Assembly: GCF_013488225.1 (NCBI RefSeq)
Contig: NZ_CP041241.1
Location: forward strand, 1,736,001-1,800,000
From: Sinorhizobium mexicanum
GTDB lineage: Bacteria > Pseudomonadota > Alphaproteobacteria > Rhizobiales > Rhizobiaceae
Direction: 5' to 3'
DNA: 64,000 nt
How positions within the stretch are numbered: position 1 is the stretch's first letter; every line of letters starts with the position of its first letter. The notes beneath the pieces were generated by a model. It had not been told where the DNA came from and ran no database searches. It saw nothing but the letters and a program-made list of their open reading frames with translations. Of the stretch, positions 50,440-59,032 are shown piece by piece. The position numbers were made by a program, and so were the translations under genes.

Positions 50440-51378
50440 ATGAAAATCGGCCTGAACACCGACGGCTTCGCTGCGCTTTCGCTGGAAGCATGCCTGGACC
50501 GCGCCGTGGAACTCGGGTTCGCCTGTGTCGAATACGGTCTCGGCGGCTGGTCGAGCGCGCCGCATGTCGACATTGCCGAATTGCTTGCGAATGCCACGGC
50601 CCGCGACCGGCTTCTCGGCATGCTGCGCGACCGCAATCTCGAAATCTCCGCGCTCAACTGTTCCGGGAACCAGTTGCATCCGGGCGAGAGCGGGGCGAAA
50701 GACATGAAGCTCGTCTATGACGCGCTGGATCTCGCGCCGCTGCTCGGAGTCCGGCGCATCGTCATGATGTCCGGACTGCCAGAGGGCGGGCCCGGTGACG
50801 CCTGTCCGAACTGGATCACCTCGTCCTGGCCGCCGGAAGCGATGGCGATGCTCGAATGGCAGTGGTCCGAGCGCGTCATTCCCTTCTGGAAGGATTTTGC
50901 GGCAGCGGCGGAGAGGAAGGGGCTCCGCCTGTGCGTCGAGCTGCATGGCCGGCAGGCCGTCTACAATGTCGAGAGCTTCTTTCGGTTGCGCGACGCCGTC
51001 GGCCCGGCCGTCGGCGTCAATTTCGATCCGAGCCACCTGATCTGGATGGGCGGCGATCCGGTTTCGGCGATCCGCGCACTCGACGACTGCATCTACCATG
51101 TCCACGGCAAGGACACGCGCATCGAGCCGCGGGCCCGCATCGACGGCCTGCTCGATCCGAAGCACGTGGTGCCAGCTCACGGCCGGTCGTGGAATTTCGC
51201 CTCGCTCGGCCACGGCACGCCGGTCCGGGGCTGGCTGGAGATCCTTACGGCGCTGCGGGAAGTCGGCTATGATGACGTGATTAGCATCGAGAACGAAGAC
51301 TACGCCCTCGATGCCGACAAGGCCGTCGCCACCTCCGCGGCGACGCTGCGCTTCTGCATCGAGCAGCTAGGTGGCTGA
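50440..51378 (+). CDS. Sugar phosphate isomerase/epimerase-like TIM-barrel protein
   Basis: This 312-aa protein has the xylose-isomerase-like TIM barrel: NTDGFAALSLEACLDRAVEL, LEISALNCSGNQLHPG, LCVELHGRQAVYNVES with a metal-binding Glu, VNFDPSHLIWMGGDP with Asp/His, YHVHGKDTRIEP and DVISIENEDYALD with a final Glu. These are the metal ligands of the IolE/IolI-type family. The neighbour is a Gfo/Idh/MocA dehydrogenase, a pairing typical of inositol- or sugar-degradation clusters. The exact reaction is unknown. A GGGAGGAACAG site precedes the start. Confidence 0.9.
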   Translation: MKIGLNTDGFAALSLEACLDRAVELGFACVEYGLGGWSSAPHVDIAELLANATARDRLLGMLRDRNLEISALNCSGNQLHPGESGAKDMKLVYDALDLAPLLGVRRIVMMSGLPEGGPGDACPNWITSSWPPEAMAMLEWQWSERVIPFWKDFAAAAERKGLRLCVELHGRQAVYNVESFFRLRDAVGPAVGVNFDPSHLIWMGGDPVSAIRALDDCIYHVHGKDTRIEPRARIDGLLDPKHVVPAHGRSWNFASLGHGTPVRGWLEILTALREVGYDDVISIENEDYALDADKAVATSAATLRFCIEQLGG

Positions 51379-51395
51379 CGCCATCCGATCGCGCT

Positions 51396-52850
51396 TCAAT
51401 TCTTCCAGAAGACCGGCGTCAGAATGACGAGCAGGGTCAACACCTCAAGACGCCCGAGCAACATCATCAGCGAGAGCAGGTAAAGCGCCGGATCCGACAG
51501 CGTTGAAAAATTGCCCGCCGGCCCGATGATCGGCCCCAACCCCGCTCCGACATTGGCAAGCGCCGTGGCCACGGCCGATGCCGCTGTCACCATGTCATAG
51601 CCCAAGGCTCCCATCACCAGGCTGCCGGCAGCCCATATCACCATGAAGGTCGAGAAGAAGAGGAAGACGGCGCGCTGCAGGTCCGCGTCGACGACCGTCG
51701 TGCCATAACGCACCGAGTATACCGCGTTCGGATACAGGAGCCCGTAAAGGCCGGCTCGGATGGATTTGAAGATGATGATGAAGCGATAGGCCTTCATGCC
51801 GCCGGCGGTCGAGCCGGAACAGCCGCCCATGAACGTGGCGGCGAAGGCCAGCGCCACGATGAACTCTCCCCACAGCATGTAATCGTCGCTGGCAAAGCCG
51901 GTCGTCGACAGGATCGACGAGACCGTGAAGAACGAATGCGCGAGCGCAGCGTACATGTCGGTGCCGTTGACCAGCCGCTGATAGAGGGTCGCGGCAATGG
52001 CGAAGGCAGATAAATAGGACAGGAAGACGATGATCTGGGGGTCCCTGAGCGTGTCCAGCCGGCCTCGGACGACAAGGACAATCATGATCGAAAACGGCAG
52101 GCTGCTGATCGTCATGAAGAAGGATGCTGCCCACAACAGCGGCAGGCTGTTGTAATGGCCGAAGGATGCGTCATGGGTGGAAAAACCGCCGGTCGCGATC
52201 GTCGACATGGCATGATTGATCGCGTCGAAGCGGTTCATGCCGAGCGCGCCGTAGGTGACGGCGCAGACGAGCGTAAAAAGCACGTAGACGAAGACGAAGG
52301 CACGGGTAAAGGTGACGATGCGCGCAAACGGCTTGTCGGTCGTGTCGGAGGATTCCATCTTGAAGAAGGACATGCCGCCGACCCTGAGATAAGGCATTAC
52401 GAAGAGGCCGAGCGCGACGATCCCGATCCCGCCCAGCCAATGCAACAGCGAGCGCCAGACGAGAATGCCCGGCGGCGCGTTGTCGAGGCCAACGATGACG
52501 GTCGACCCGGTGGTCGTGATTGCCGAAACCCCCTCGAACAGCGCCTCGGCGAAATCGAGATCGAGCGAGGAAAGCCAGAACGGCACCGTTCCGACCAGCG
52601 AAGCCACGAACCACAGCAGATTGACGAGAAGAAAACCCATCTTCCTGTTGAACGGCGGAGGCCCGGCGCGGGTGGCGGCAACCGTCAACAGACACAGGCC
52701 GCCCGTCAGAAAGGCCGAGACGGCGAACACCTTCCAGTCCGGATGGCCATAGACGAGATCCACAAATGCGGGAATGAGCATCGCGATCGACAGATAGAGG
52801 CCGGCCAGCGCGGCGATATTGATGGCGGACCGGTAAATCGTTGCATTCAA
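51396..52850 (-). CDS. trkH: Potassium uptake protein TrkH
   Basis: This 484-aa inner-membrane protein is of the Trk/Ktr family with about ten transmembrane segments and repeated pore loops: EGVSAITTTGSTVI, NHAMSTIATGGFSTHD, SSILSTTGFASDDY and ATALANVGAGLGPI each contain the Gly-bearing selectivity positions. It forms the K+ channel with TrkA, which is not in this window. The start was taken at a TTG codon (52850, LNATIYRS) because a GGGAACGAA site precedes it and the length then fits TrkH. The ATG at 52964 would add a 38-residue Arg-rich, non-conserved extension. Confidence 0.92.
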   Translation of the reverse strand: MNATIYRSAINIAALAGLYLSIAMLIPAFVDLVYGHPDWKVFAVSAFLTGGLCLLTVAATRAGPPPFNRKMGFLLVNLLWFVASLVGTVPFWLSSLDLDFAEALFEGVSAITTTGSTVIVGLDNAPPGILVWRSLLHWLGGIGIVALGLFVMPYLRVGGMSFFKMESSDTTDKPFARIVTFTRAFVFVYVLFTLVCAVTYGALGMNRFDAINHAMSTIATGGFSTHDASFGHYNSLPLLWAASFFMTISSLPFSIMIVLVVRGRLDTLRDPQIIVFLSYLSAFAIAATLYQRLVNGTDMYAALAHSFFTVSSILSTTGFASDDYMLWGEFIVALAFAATFMGGCSGSTAGGMKAYRFIIIFKSIRAGLYGLLYPNAVYSVRYGTTVVDADLQRAVFLFFSTFMVIWAAGSLVMGALGYDMVTAASAVATALANVGAGLGPIIGPAGNFSTLSDPALYLLSLMMLLGRLEVLTLLVILTPVFWKN

Positions 52851-53044
52851 CGGTTCGTTCCCTTCGCGCTGCCGGCGGCCGGCGCGTCGATTCTCTCTCC
52901 GACAATCGGAATACCCGCTGGCTCCGCCGCAGGCAATGACTGCAGCCGGCCGCGCTTGCCCCATGCTTTCGGCATCAAGGCAGCGATCAAACGCTCAGGG
53001 GGTGAGGAAAATTGTGCGCGGTCTTCCGCTTGCATCCTGGTCTA

Positions 53045-53882
53045 GGGTTAAAACTCAATCAGCCTATTGATGGCGTTTGATTTCCATGATTCTATTCCGA
53101 AATGACGGAGGTGAGGCATGGGAAGCGAATTCTGGCTAAGTGATCAGCAATGGTCCGTGATCGAACCGCTGCTGCCGAAGAACCGGCCCGGTGCGCGCCG
53201 GGTCGATGACCGCCGCGTCATCAGCGGCATTGTCCATGTGTTGCGTGTCGGCTGCCGTTGGCAGGATTGCCCGGCCGTCTATGGCCCGCCAACCACGATT
53301 TACAACCGCTTTCATCGCTGGGCCGGCCGCGGCCTGTGGCAGAAGCTGTTTTCGGCCCTGGTCGCGGCCAGTCCATGCGATATGCAGATGATCGACAGTA
53401 CCACCGCGAAGGTCCATCGCTCCGCCGCTGGTGGAAAAGGGGGGCGCAGACGCAGGCGATTGGTCGCTCCCGCGGCGGCCGGACGACGAAAATCCACGCC
53501 GTCGTAGACGGGCGCGGCCGGCCGCTCGGCCTGCAGATCTCGCCGGGGCAGATGGGCGATGTGCGCGCCGCCGTGCCGTTACTCCAGCACCTGCCACCCG
53601 CCTATTTCCTCGCCGCCGACACCGCTTACGACAGCGATGCCCTGCGCCAGTATCTGACCGCACGCGGCACCATTCCGGTCATTCCCAACAACCCGACCAG
53701 AAAGCGCCGCCATCCCTTCGATGCAACGGCCTATCGCCAGCGCAACGTCATCGAGCGGATGTTCTGCCGTCTCAAGGATTGGCGGCGGATCGCCACCCGC
53801 TACGACAAGCTCGCCACAAACTTCCAGGCTGCCGTCCACATCGCCGCTATCATCATCTGGTGGACCAATTGAGTCTGGAGCC
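53045..53882 (+). mobile_element. IS5-family (IS427-group) insertion sequence
   Basis: The ~838-bp element contains a two-frame transposase. Its imperfect terminal repeats are GGGTTAAAACTCAATCAG (53045-53062) and, as complement at the right end, GGCTCCAGACTCAATTGG (53865-53882), 12-13 of 18 matching. A TA duplication at each side (CTA/TAG) fits IS427-type target choice. The flanking DNA (GTGAGGAAAATTGTGCGCGG on the left and AGAGCAATTCCAGGAAAAG on the right) is dispersed-repeat sequence, so it landed in a repeat between trkH and the FAD gene. Confidence 0.85.
53118..53872 (+). CDS. IS5-family transposase (two ORFs joined by -1 frameshift)
   Basis: The first frame (53118-53507) encodes the N-terminal part up to IDSTTAKVHRSAAGGKGG with the first catalytic Asp. 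The second frame (ends 53872) continues IGRSRGGRTTKIHAVVDGRG, DTAYDS with the second Asp, and NVIERMFCRLKDWR with the Glu. The frames overlap around a slippery AAAAGGGGGG at about 53433, and a -1 shift joins them, as expected for IS427-type elements. The combined ~250-aa DDE transposase looks complete, so the IS may be active. No other copy is in the window. Confidence 0.85.
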
Positions 53883-53883
53883 T

Positions 53884-53989
53884 AGAGCAATTCCAGGAAA
53901 AGTGTGTAACGGTTTTCCGTCCGGAATTGCGTAGTTTCAAAGAGTTAGATCATTTCACTGTTTCAATGAATCAGTGAAATGATCTAACT
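53884..53989. repeat. Dispersed repeat and perfect 18-bp hairpin beside the IS
   Basis: GCAATTCC (53887-) and GGAATTGC (-53931) flank AGGAAAAGTGTGTAACGG, forming one palindrome. A second, AGTTAGATCATTTCACTG (53943-53960), pairs exactly with 53972-53989 over an 11-nt loop. The right arm overlaps the stop codon (53984-53986) of the leftward FAD gene and could act as its terminator. Decayed relatives are at 7500-7545 and 56153-56195. Confidence 0.7.
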
Positions 53990-55456
53990 TGTCGACGCAG
54001 CCCGCGATGCCTCTAATCCGTCGTCTCGCGAAGGAGCGGCCTTCGCGGCTCCCTGCCCGCGAGCAAGTGCGGCCACCTGTTCCGCCACGAAGATGGCGTG
54101 GTCGTTGACCTGTGGCAGCCCCATCAGTTCCCCGAAGGTGCCGCGGGCGAGCGGTCCGGCGATGAAAAGCGTCTCCATCTCCCGGCCCTCACTGTCGAGC
54201 GCCCGGCTTGTCTCGCTGCATGCAACGCCAAGCCCGACGGCATCCGGCTGCAGGTAGCCGTCGGCTGAAAGCGTTTCGAGCCAGGGCTGGCTCTTCAAGA
54301 CGGATTTGTGTGCCGGCCCCGTCGTGATCACAACGGCATCGACACTCCAGTGCTCGATCCCGGCTCCGTGGCGCCGCCGGAACGTCGCGGCGATCTCGTC
54401 GCCGTTTCTCTCGAGCCGATCGATCCGGCCCGCCAGAATGCGGATGCCGCCCGACTGCAGTCCTGCTCTGACGATAGCATCGATCTGCGGCGCGATGCGA
54501 AAGCGATGAACGTCCCAGAAGGGGCGCAGATGGCGTATCAGCCGCCGCCGTTCCGTGAGTGGCAGGCCGCGCCAGATCTCTCCGCCTTGGCTGCGCAGTG
54601 CATCGAAGACCGCATGCCACGAAAAGCCGTCAGCCTCGGCGTCGGCAACAGCCCGCCGTACGCGCACCAGCAGGTCTGTCGCCGTTCGCGATGGCGCCCC
54701 AGTGAAGTCTCCATAGGGCTCCTGGGCTTGGGCCGCGTGCCCGGCCGAGCGGAGGCCGCGCCGGGAAAAGGCGGTGATCGGCCCGGTCCGCCCGGTGGTG
54801 CGCAAGGAAGCGATGACATCCGCCGCCGTGAGGCCGGTACCGATGATCAGGACGTGGTCGTCAGGGCGGATGGCCGCCAGAGCCCCAGGCGCCGTGGTAT
54901 CCGCCACATAGCGTGGGTGCCCCTGCAACACGCTGTCGATGCCCGCCGGTGCCGCAGGGGCGGGATGGGTGGTTGCGATCACCAGTATGTCGGCGCGAAG
55001 CGTGGTGCCGGCGTCACCCCGGATTTCCCAATCTCCACCACGCCGCTCAACGCTGATAACCCTCTGCCGGTGGTGGACGATGCGGCCGTTGCCGAGGTGC
55101 GGCGCCACGGCATCCGCGACATAGCGGCCGAAAAGGCCGCGGCGCGGATAGAGATAGCCGTCCGCCGCCTGTGCATCCCTGTCGTCGCGCGGCTCGCCGC
55201 GAAGCTCCATCCAGCGGATGAAATGGTCGGCGTCGTCCGGATCGAGACTCATGCGCCCGGCCGGCACATTGACGCGATGCGCCGGATCATCTGTGTCATA
55301 AGCAAGACCGCAACCGAGACGTTCGCGCGGCTCGAAGACGGCGATCTGCCATCCTTCCATGCTCTTGTCGCGTGCGAGAGTTGCCGCGACGACCGCTCCG
55401 GTAAAACCGCCGCCAATCACACCGACCGTGGGGCACCCCCCGCTTACGAAAGTCAC
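53984..55456 (-). CDS. FAD/NAD(P)-binding oxidoreductase
   Basis: This 490-aa protein has an N-terminal dinucleotide fold (VGVIGGGFTGAVVAATLA) and a second one (HVLIIGTGLTAADVIASL), with GCGLAYDTDDPAHRVNVPAG and RPFWDVHRFRIAP as in the FAD/NAD(P)-binding (HcaD-related, NAD_binding_9) family. Such proteins sit near sulfonate ABC operons in rhizobia, as here; the substrate is unknown. The start is a GTG at 55456 with a GGAGGGACGCGAG site. It overlaps the preceding small ORF by GTGA. The stop lies in a repeat hairpin. Confidence 0.82.
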   Translation of the reverse strand: MTFVSGGCPTVGVIGGGFTGAVVAATLARDKSMEGWQIAVFEPRERLGCGLAYDTDDPAHRVNVPAGRMSLDPDDADHFIRWMELRGEPRDDRDAQAADGYLYPRRGLFGRYVADAVAPHLGNGRIVHHRQRVISVERRGGDWEIRGDAGTTLRADILVIATTHPAPAAPAGIDSVLQGHPRYVADTTAPGALAAIRPDDHVLIIGTGLTAADVIASLRTTGRTGPITAFSRRGLRSAGHAAQAQEPYGDFTGAPSRTATDLLVRVRRAVADAEADGFSWHAVFDALRSQGGEIWRGLPLTERRRLIRHLRPFWDVHRFRIAPQIDAIVRAGLQSGGIRILAGRIDRLERNGDEIAATFRRRHGAGIEHWSVDAVVITTGPAHKSVLKSQPWLETLSADGYLQPDAVGLGVACSETSRALDSEGREMETLFIAGPLARGTFGELMGLPQVNDHAIFVAEQVAALARGQGAAKAAPSRDDGLEASRAASTS

Positions 55457-55683
55457 CTCGCGTCCCTCCGCTTCGGCAAGGGCACCCCGGCGATCTTCTT
55501 CGCCACGCCCTCGGGAGGCTCTCCCCATGCCAGGTATTTGTCAATGCTGCGCCGCCACCTGCTGCCCGACCGTCGGACGAACCGCCGAAATAGAGCGGCG
55601 GATGCCAGTTCCACCGAGTTTGACGAAGGGCTTTGCACGTCCTCAGGCGCCCGTCGCCAGCACCTTTCCGGTTGGCCTGCCAT
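55453..55683 (-). CDS. Small 76-aa ORF coupled to the FAD gene
   Basis: The frame ends in the TGA that overlaps the GTG start of the FAD gene (GTGA), a strong sign of translational coupling. A Met at 55681-55683 has an AGGGTGG site upstream. The 76-aa product is basic and ends KYLAWGEPPEGVAKKIAGV plus PLPKRRDAR. I recognise no family. It may be a small partner or merely an untranslated spacer; codon use cannot decide it by eye. Confidence 0.4.
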   Translation of the reverse strand: MAGQPERCWRRAPEDVQSPSSNSVELASAALFRRFVRRSGSRWRRSIDKYLAWGEPPEGVAKKIAGVPLPKRRDAR

Positions 55684-55834
55684 CGTGGCCACCCTGCCGC
55701 TTGGAAAAGCTGAAAAAACAATCGGTAAGACTGCTTGCAGGTGTGCAGGACCGCTTGCCATCGAAGATGATTTGAGGGAACATTTTAGAGCTGGCCCTTG
55801 AGGCCTGGGCGATCTCCGGCGAAAGGAGAATACC

Positions 55835-55999
55835 ATGCCTCTTAAGTTTCTGATTGCAGCGATAGCGCTCTTGGCACTTTCTGGATGTGCAAGCACCGGT
55901 ACAGGTGACGTCAACACGACCTATGCTCAATGGCAGGGCGCCTATCCCGAGCCTGAATTTGCCGCGAGCGAGACGGGTAGCATTCGAATCCCCTACTAG
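55835..55999 (+). CDS. Small lipoprotein (54 aa)
   Basis: The ORF has an excellent ribosome site (AAAGGAGAATACC) and encodes MPLKFLIAAIALLALSGCAS followed by a short hydrophilic tail ending SIRIPY. LALSGC is a lipobox, so the mature protein would be only about 37 aa with a lipidated Cys18. No family was recognised; similar tiny lipoproteins (entericidin-sized) are common in rhizobia. It diverges from the small ORF at 55453-55683. The function is unknown. Confidence 0.75.
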   Translation: MPLKFLIAAIALLALSGCASTGTGDVNTTYAQWQGAYPEPEFAASETGSIRIPY

Positions 56000-56152
56000 G
56001 CCGTATTCATCGCCCTCACATCCGTCATGGGGCGCTCGGTCTCGTGACGGATCACCGACTTCCACATTCATGAACACACAGCCCGCGAGGGTCGATGACG
56101 TCTTGAACGTCGAATCGGCTTCGGCATTCCGTCCCAGATAGCGCCGCTTCAA

Positions 56153-56346
56153 AGAGTTAGAGCGTTTCACAATTCCAACGGACTGTGAAACGCTCCTGGT
56201 ATGGACGTCCCCATGCCCTGTGGAAGGGGCCGCATAAGACTACAGCGCCGCGCGTCTTATCAGACGCGCAAAGGACGCTGCAGCACTTTGAATTGCCGCA
56301 TGTTTTTATCCTTAGATCGGCTATGATTTAACGAAACATGCAGTAG
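56153..56346. repeat. Hairpin plus full composite dispersed repeat
   Basis: GAGCGTTTCACA (56160-56171) pairs with TGTGAAACGCTC (56184-56195). The full composite repeat follows (56242-56346), with TACAGCGCCGCGCGTC/GACGCGC and ATGTTTTTATCC...AACGAAACATGCAG. The 352-bp gap 56000-56351 between the lipoprotein and the ABC ATPase holds these elements and nothing that looks coding. Confidence 0.75.
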
Positions 56347-56351
56347 CCCGC

Positions 56352-57122
56352 TCAGTGTAGCCCGAACTCGCGGAGCAGATCCTTGCGGTACCGGACAAAA
56401 CCCGGCTCGCTGCGATCACGTGGCCGGGCGAGATCGATCTCGATGATCTTCGGGTTGCTGTCCTTGCTCTTCGGAAGAACCAGGACGCGATCTGCGAGGT
56501 AGACCGCTTCCTCAAGATCGTGGGTGACGAGAACCATCGTCACGTTCTCATCCCGCCATATTCGCTCCAGCTCCTCCTGCATCGTCAGCTTGGTCATCGC
56601 ATCGAGCGCGCCAAATGGCTCGTCAAGCAGCAGGATCTCCGGCCGGACCGTCAGCGCTCGCGCGATACCGACCCTTTGCGCCATCCCGCCCGAGAGCTGC
56701 TTGGGATAGGCATCCGCAAATTCGGCCAGTCCCACCAGGGAGATGTAATGGCGCGCGCGCTCCGTGGCGTGACGCGCATGGCCACCCCTGACCTCCAGCC
56801 CGAACGCGACGTTCTCGAGAACCGTCTGCCAGGGAAGCAGGCGTGGCTCCTGGAAGATGACGGCGCGTTCGCTGCCAACGCCCGCGATCGGCTTGTTGTC
56901 GATCAGCACCTTGCCGGCGTCCGCGGCCTCGACGCCCGCCAGGATGCGCAGCAATGTGGTCTTGCCCGATCCGCTGGCCCCGACGATTGCGAGGCATTCG
57001 CCCGAGCGGATATCCAGGTTGACGTTCCTGAGAACCCTGAGCGAACGTCCACCGATCTGGAAGGATTTCGAGAGATCGCGCAGCGCGATCTCCCCTTTTT
57101 TCAAAGTCTGGACATCTCCCAT
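56352..57122 (-). CDS. Sulfonate-type ABC transporter ATPase
   Basis: This 256-aa protein is an ABC ATPase of the SsuB/TauB class: Walker A GASGSGKTT (about 49-57), QEPRLLPWQTVLENVAFGL, signature [15 protein letters not shown], Walker [13 protein letters not shown] and THDLEEAVYLADR. It follows the binding-protein gene by 9 bp on the same strand and would energise uptake of an alkanesulfonate or related organosulfur compound. The start uses ATG 57122 after a GGAGATG-like site. Confidence 0.92.
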   Translation of the reverse strand: MGDVQTLKKGEIALRDLSKSFQIGGRSLRVLRNVNLDIRSGECLAIVGASGSGKTTLLRILAGVEAADAGKVLIDNKPIAGVGSERAVIFQEPRLLPWQTVLENVAFGLEVRGGHARHATERARHYISLVGLAEFADAYPKQLSGGMAQRVGIARALTVRPEILLLDEPFGALDAMTKLTMQEELERIWRDENVTMVLVTHDLEEAVYLADRVLVLPKSKDSNPKIIEIDLARPRDRSEPGFVRYRKDLLREFGLH

Positions 57123-57131
57123 GGCTGGACC

Positions 57132-58121
57132 TCAGTTTGCCGCAGCGCTGGCGGTGGTCTGGAGCAGAAGATCGGACGCCTTGTACTTGCCCTGGGGCAG
57201 GCTGCCCTCGCGCTCGAGAACGCCAATCCAGAAATCGAGATCTCGTTCGGTCGCACGCGCGCCCGGCCGCAACCCGAAGCCGGTCCAGTGCTTGGCGAGT
57301 GCGCCATTCTCACCGCGTTTTTCAAGAATTTTTGCAAGCAGCGCCCGGGCTTCTTCCGGATTCTCTCTCGACCAGTCGGCCGCACGTGCAGACTGGTCGA
57401 CAAAGCTCCTGGCCGCTTCCGGGTGTTCTTCGACAAAGTCGCGACGAAGAACGGCGAAGCCACCGGCAATCTCGCCAAGGACGTCAGTATCGTCGAAGAT
57501 TGCGCGTACGCCGCCATTGTCGACGATCTGGCCGTTGAACGTTGCCTGCCAGTATCCGACCGCAGCGATGTCCACCTGCTTCGAGCGTAGCGTCTGCTCC
57601 AGTTGCGGTCCCGGCACGGCGACGAGGTTGGCGGCATTCTGCGGCAAGCCCTTGCTGTGCAGCGCTTCCCGTACCGCGTAGTCGAGGTGGGCGCCGAGCG
57701 TGTTCACCGCAATGGTCTTGCCGGCGATATCCTCGATGGATCTGATCGGGCTGTCTTCGAGCACGTAGAAGATGCTCTTGACCTGTTCGTTGATGCCGTT
57801 GGTCGGATAGGCGGCGACAAAATCATTGCCGCTGGCGATCGAGTTGATGACGGCCGCGGTCGCCGCGGAGCCTATGTCGACGCTGCCGGATGCGAGCCCG
57901 AAGAGCGACTCCGGACCGCCGCTCGCATAGCCGACGTTCTCGAGCTTGATGCCCGTGCCGTCGAAGTAGCCAAGTTCGGCTGCGAGCTCGTGCGCCGATA
58001 TGCTGCCATGGCTGGCAAGGTAGCGCAAGGTCACTTGGTCGGGCGACTGCGCCGTCGCAGATCCGGAGAGACCGATGGCAAACAGGGTGCCAAGCCCGAG
58101 AGAGCGAATGGAGATGGTCAT
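57132..58121 (-). CDS. Sulfonate-type ABC transporter substrate-binding protein
   Basis: This 329-aa periplasmic protein starts MTISIRSLGLGTLFAIGLSG with a Sec signal (SATAQS cut region). The mature part has the SsuA/TauA fold: VTLRYLASHGSISAHELAAE, LENVGYASGGPESLFGLASGSVDIG, VNTLGAHLDYAVREAL and the C-terminal LPQGKYKASDLL. The frame is open upstream of 58121, but the signal peptide and the AGGAAAGACG site fix this start. It lies between the permease and ATPase genes, and the ligand is presumably an organosulfur compound. Confidence 0.92.
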   Translation of the reverse strand: MTISIRSLGLGTLFAIGLSGSATAQSPDQVTLRYLASHGSISAHELAAELGYFDGTGIKLENVGYASGGPESLFGLASGSVDIGSAATAAVINSIASGNDFVAAYPTNGINEQVKSIFYVLEDSPIRSIEDIAGKTIAVNTLGAHLDYAVREALHSKGLPQNAANLVAVPGPQLEQTLRSKQVDIAAVGYWQATFNGQIVDNGGVRAIFDDTDVLGEIAGGFAVLRRDFVEEHPEAARSFVDQSARAADWSRENPEEARALLAKILEKRGENGALAKHWTGFGLRPGARATERDLDFWIGVLEREGSLPQGKYKASDLLLQTTASAAAN

Positions 58122-58164
58122 TTGTTCGTCTTTCCTGGTTGGAGAGTTTATGTCGAGCACTCCG

Positions 58165-59010
58165 CTAGATCGAAACATCACTCCAGCGGCAGAGGCGGCG
58201 CTGCGCGAAGACAAGCGCGTAGTTGGCGATGAGCCCGAGCCCGGCGAGGATGAAGATCGCCGCGAACATCAGCGGTATCTGGAAGTTGTACTGAGCGTTC
58301 ATGACCTGGAAGCCGACGCCCTTGTTGGCGCCGATCATCTCTGAGGCGATCAGCAACAGCAGCGCGGTGGTGGCGCTCAGCCGCAGGCCGACGAAGATGG
58401 CGGGAATGGCTCCGGGCAGGACGACCCGCCGGAAGACGGTCGGACGGGACGCTCCGTAGACACGCGCCATTTCGATCAGCTTCGAATCGACTTCCTTGAC
58501 CCCGCTGATCGTGTTCAAGAGCAGCGGGAACAATGTCGCCCAGAAGATCACGAAAACCTTGGATGCCTCGCCGAGCCCGAGCAGCAGGATGAACACCGGA
58601 TAAAGCGCCAGCGCCGATGTCTGCCTGAAGAGCTGAAGGATCGGATCGAGCGCCTGTTCGATCGGGCGCACCTGCCCCATGAACAGGCCGAGCGGTATCG
58701 CCACCGCGACGGCAGCAACGAATGCCAGGCCGGATCGTTGAAGGCTGATGGCGATATCGTCGAGCAGGGCTCCGCCGAAGACGCCTCTCCACATGGCAGA
58801 AAGGATCGCGTCGATCGGCGGGAAAACGGCCGGATTGATCCAACCGCTGCTGCTGGCGGCTTGCCAGAAGACGAGAAAGGCAGCCAGAAGTCCGTAGCGC
58901 GACAGCCAGTTTCGAAGTTTTACGCTGGCCCGCTGGAGATATTCTTCCGCTTTGACGCCACCGGCGCCGCGGTTGGCGAGGATTGATCTGTCGACGTCCT
59001 GCAAGCTCAT
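58165..59010 (-). CDS. Sulfonate-type ABC transporter permease
   Basis: This 281-aa inner-membrane protein has six hydrophobic segments in the SsuC/TauC pattern. After a short N-terminal tail come YGLLAAFLVFWQAASSSGW, GLAFVAAVAVAIPLGLFMG, the EAA-type loop ARVYGASRPTVFRRVVLPGA with IPAIFVGLRLSATTALLLLI, and the last membrane part FAAIFILAGLGLIANY. It is the middle gene of the minus-strand operon: 43 bp before the binding protein and 22 bp after the monooxygenase. Confidence 0.93.
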   Translation of the reverse strand: MSLQDVDRSILANRGAGGVKAEEYLQRASVKLRNWLSRYGLLAAFLVFWQAASSSGWINPAVFPPIDAILSAMWRGVFGGALLDDIAISLQRSGLAFVAAVAVAIPLGLFMGQVRPIEQALDPILQLFRQTSALALYPVFILLLGLGEASKVFVIFWATLFPLLLNTISGVKEVDSKLIEMARVYGASRPTVFRRVVLPGAIPAIFVGLRLSATTALLLLIASEMIGANKGVGFQVMNAQYNFQIPLMFAAIFILAGLGLIANYALVFAQRRLCRWSDVSI

Positions 59011-59032
59011 CTGCCTGCCCTCCTTTGGCGTT

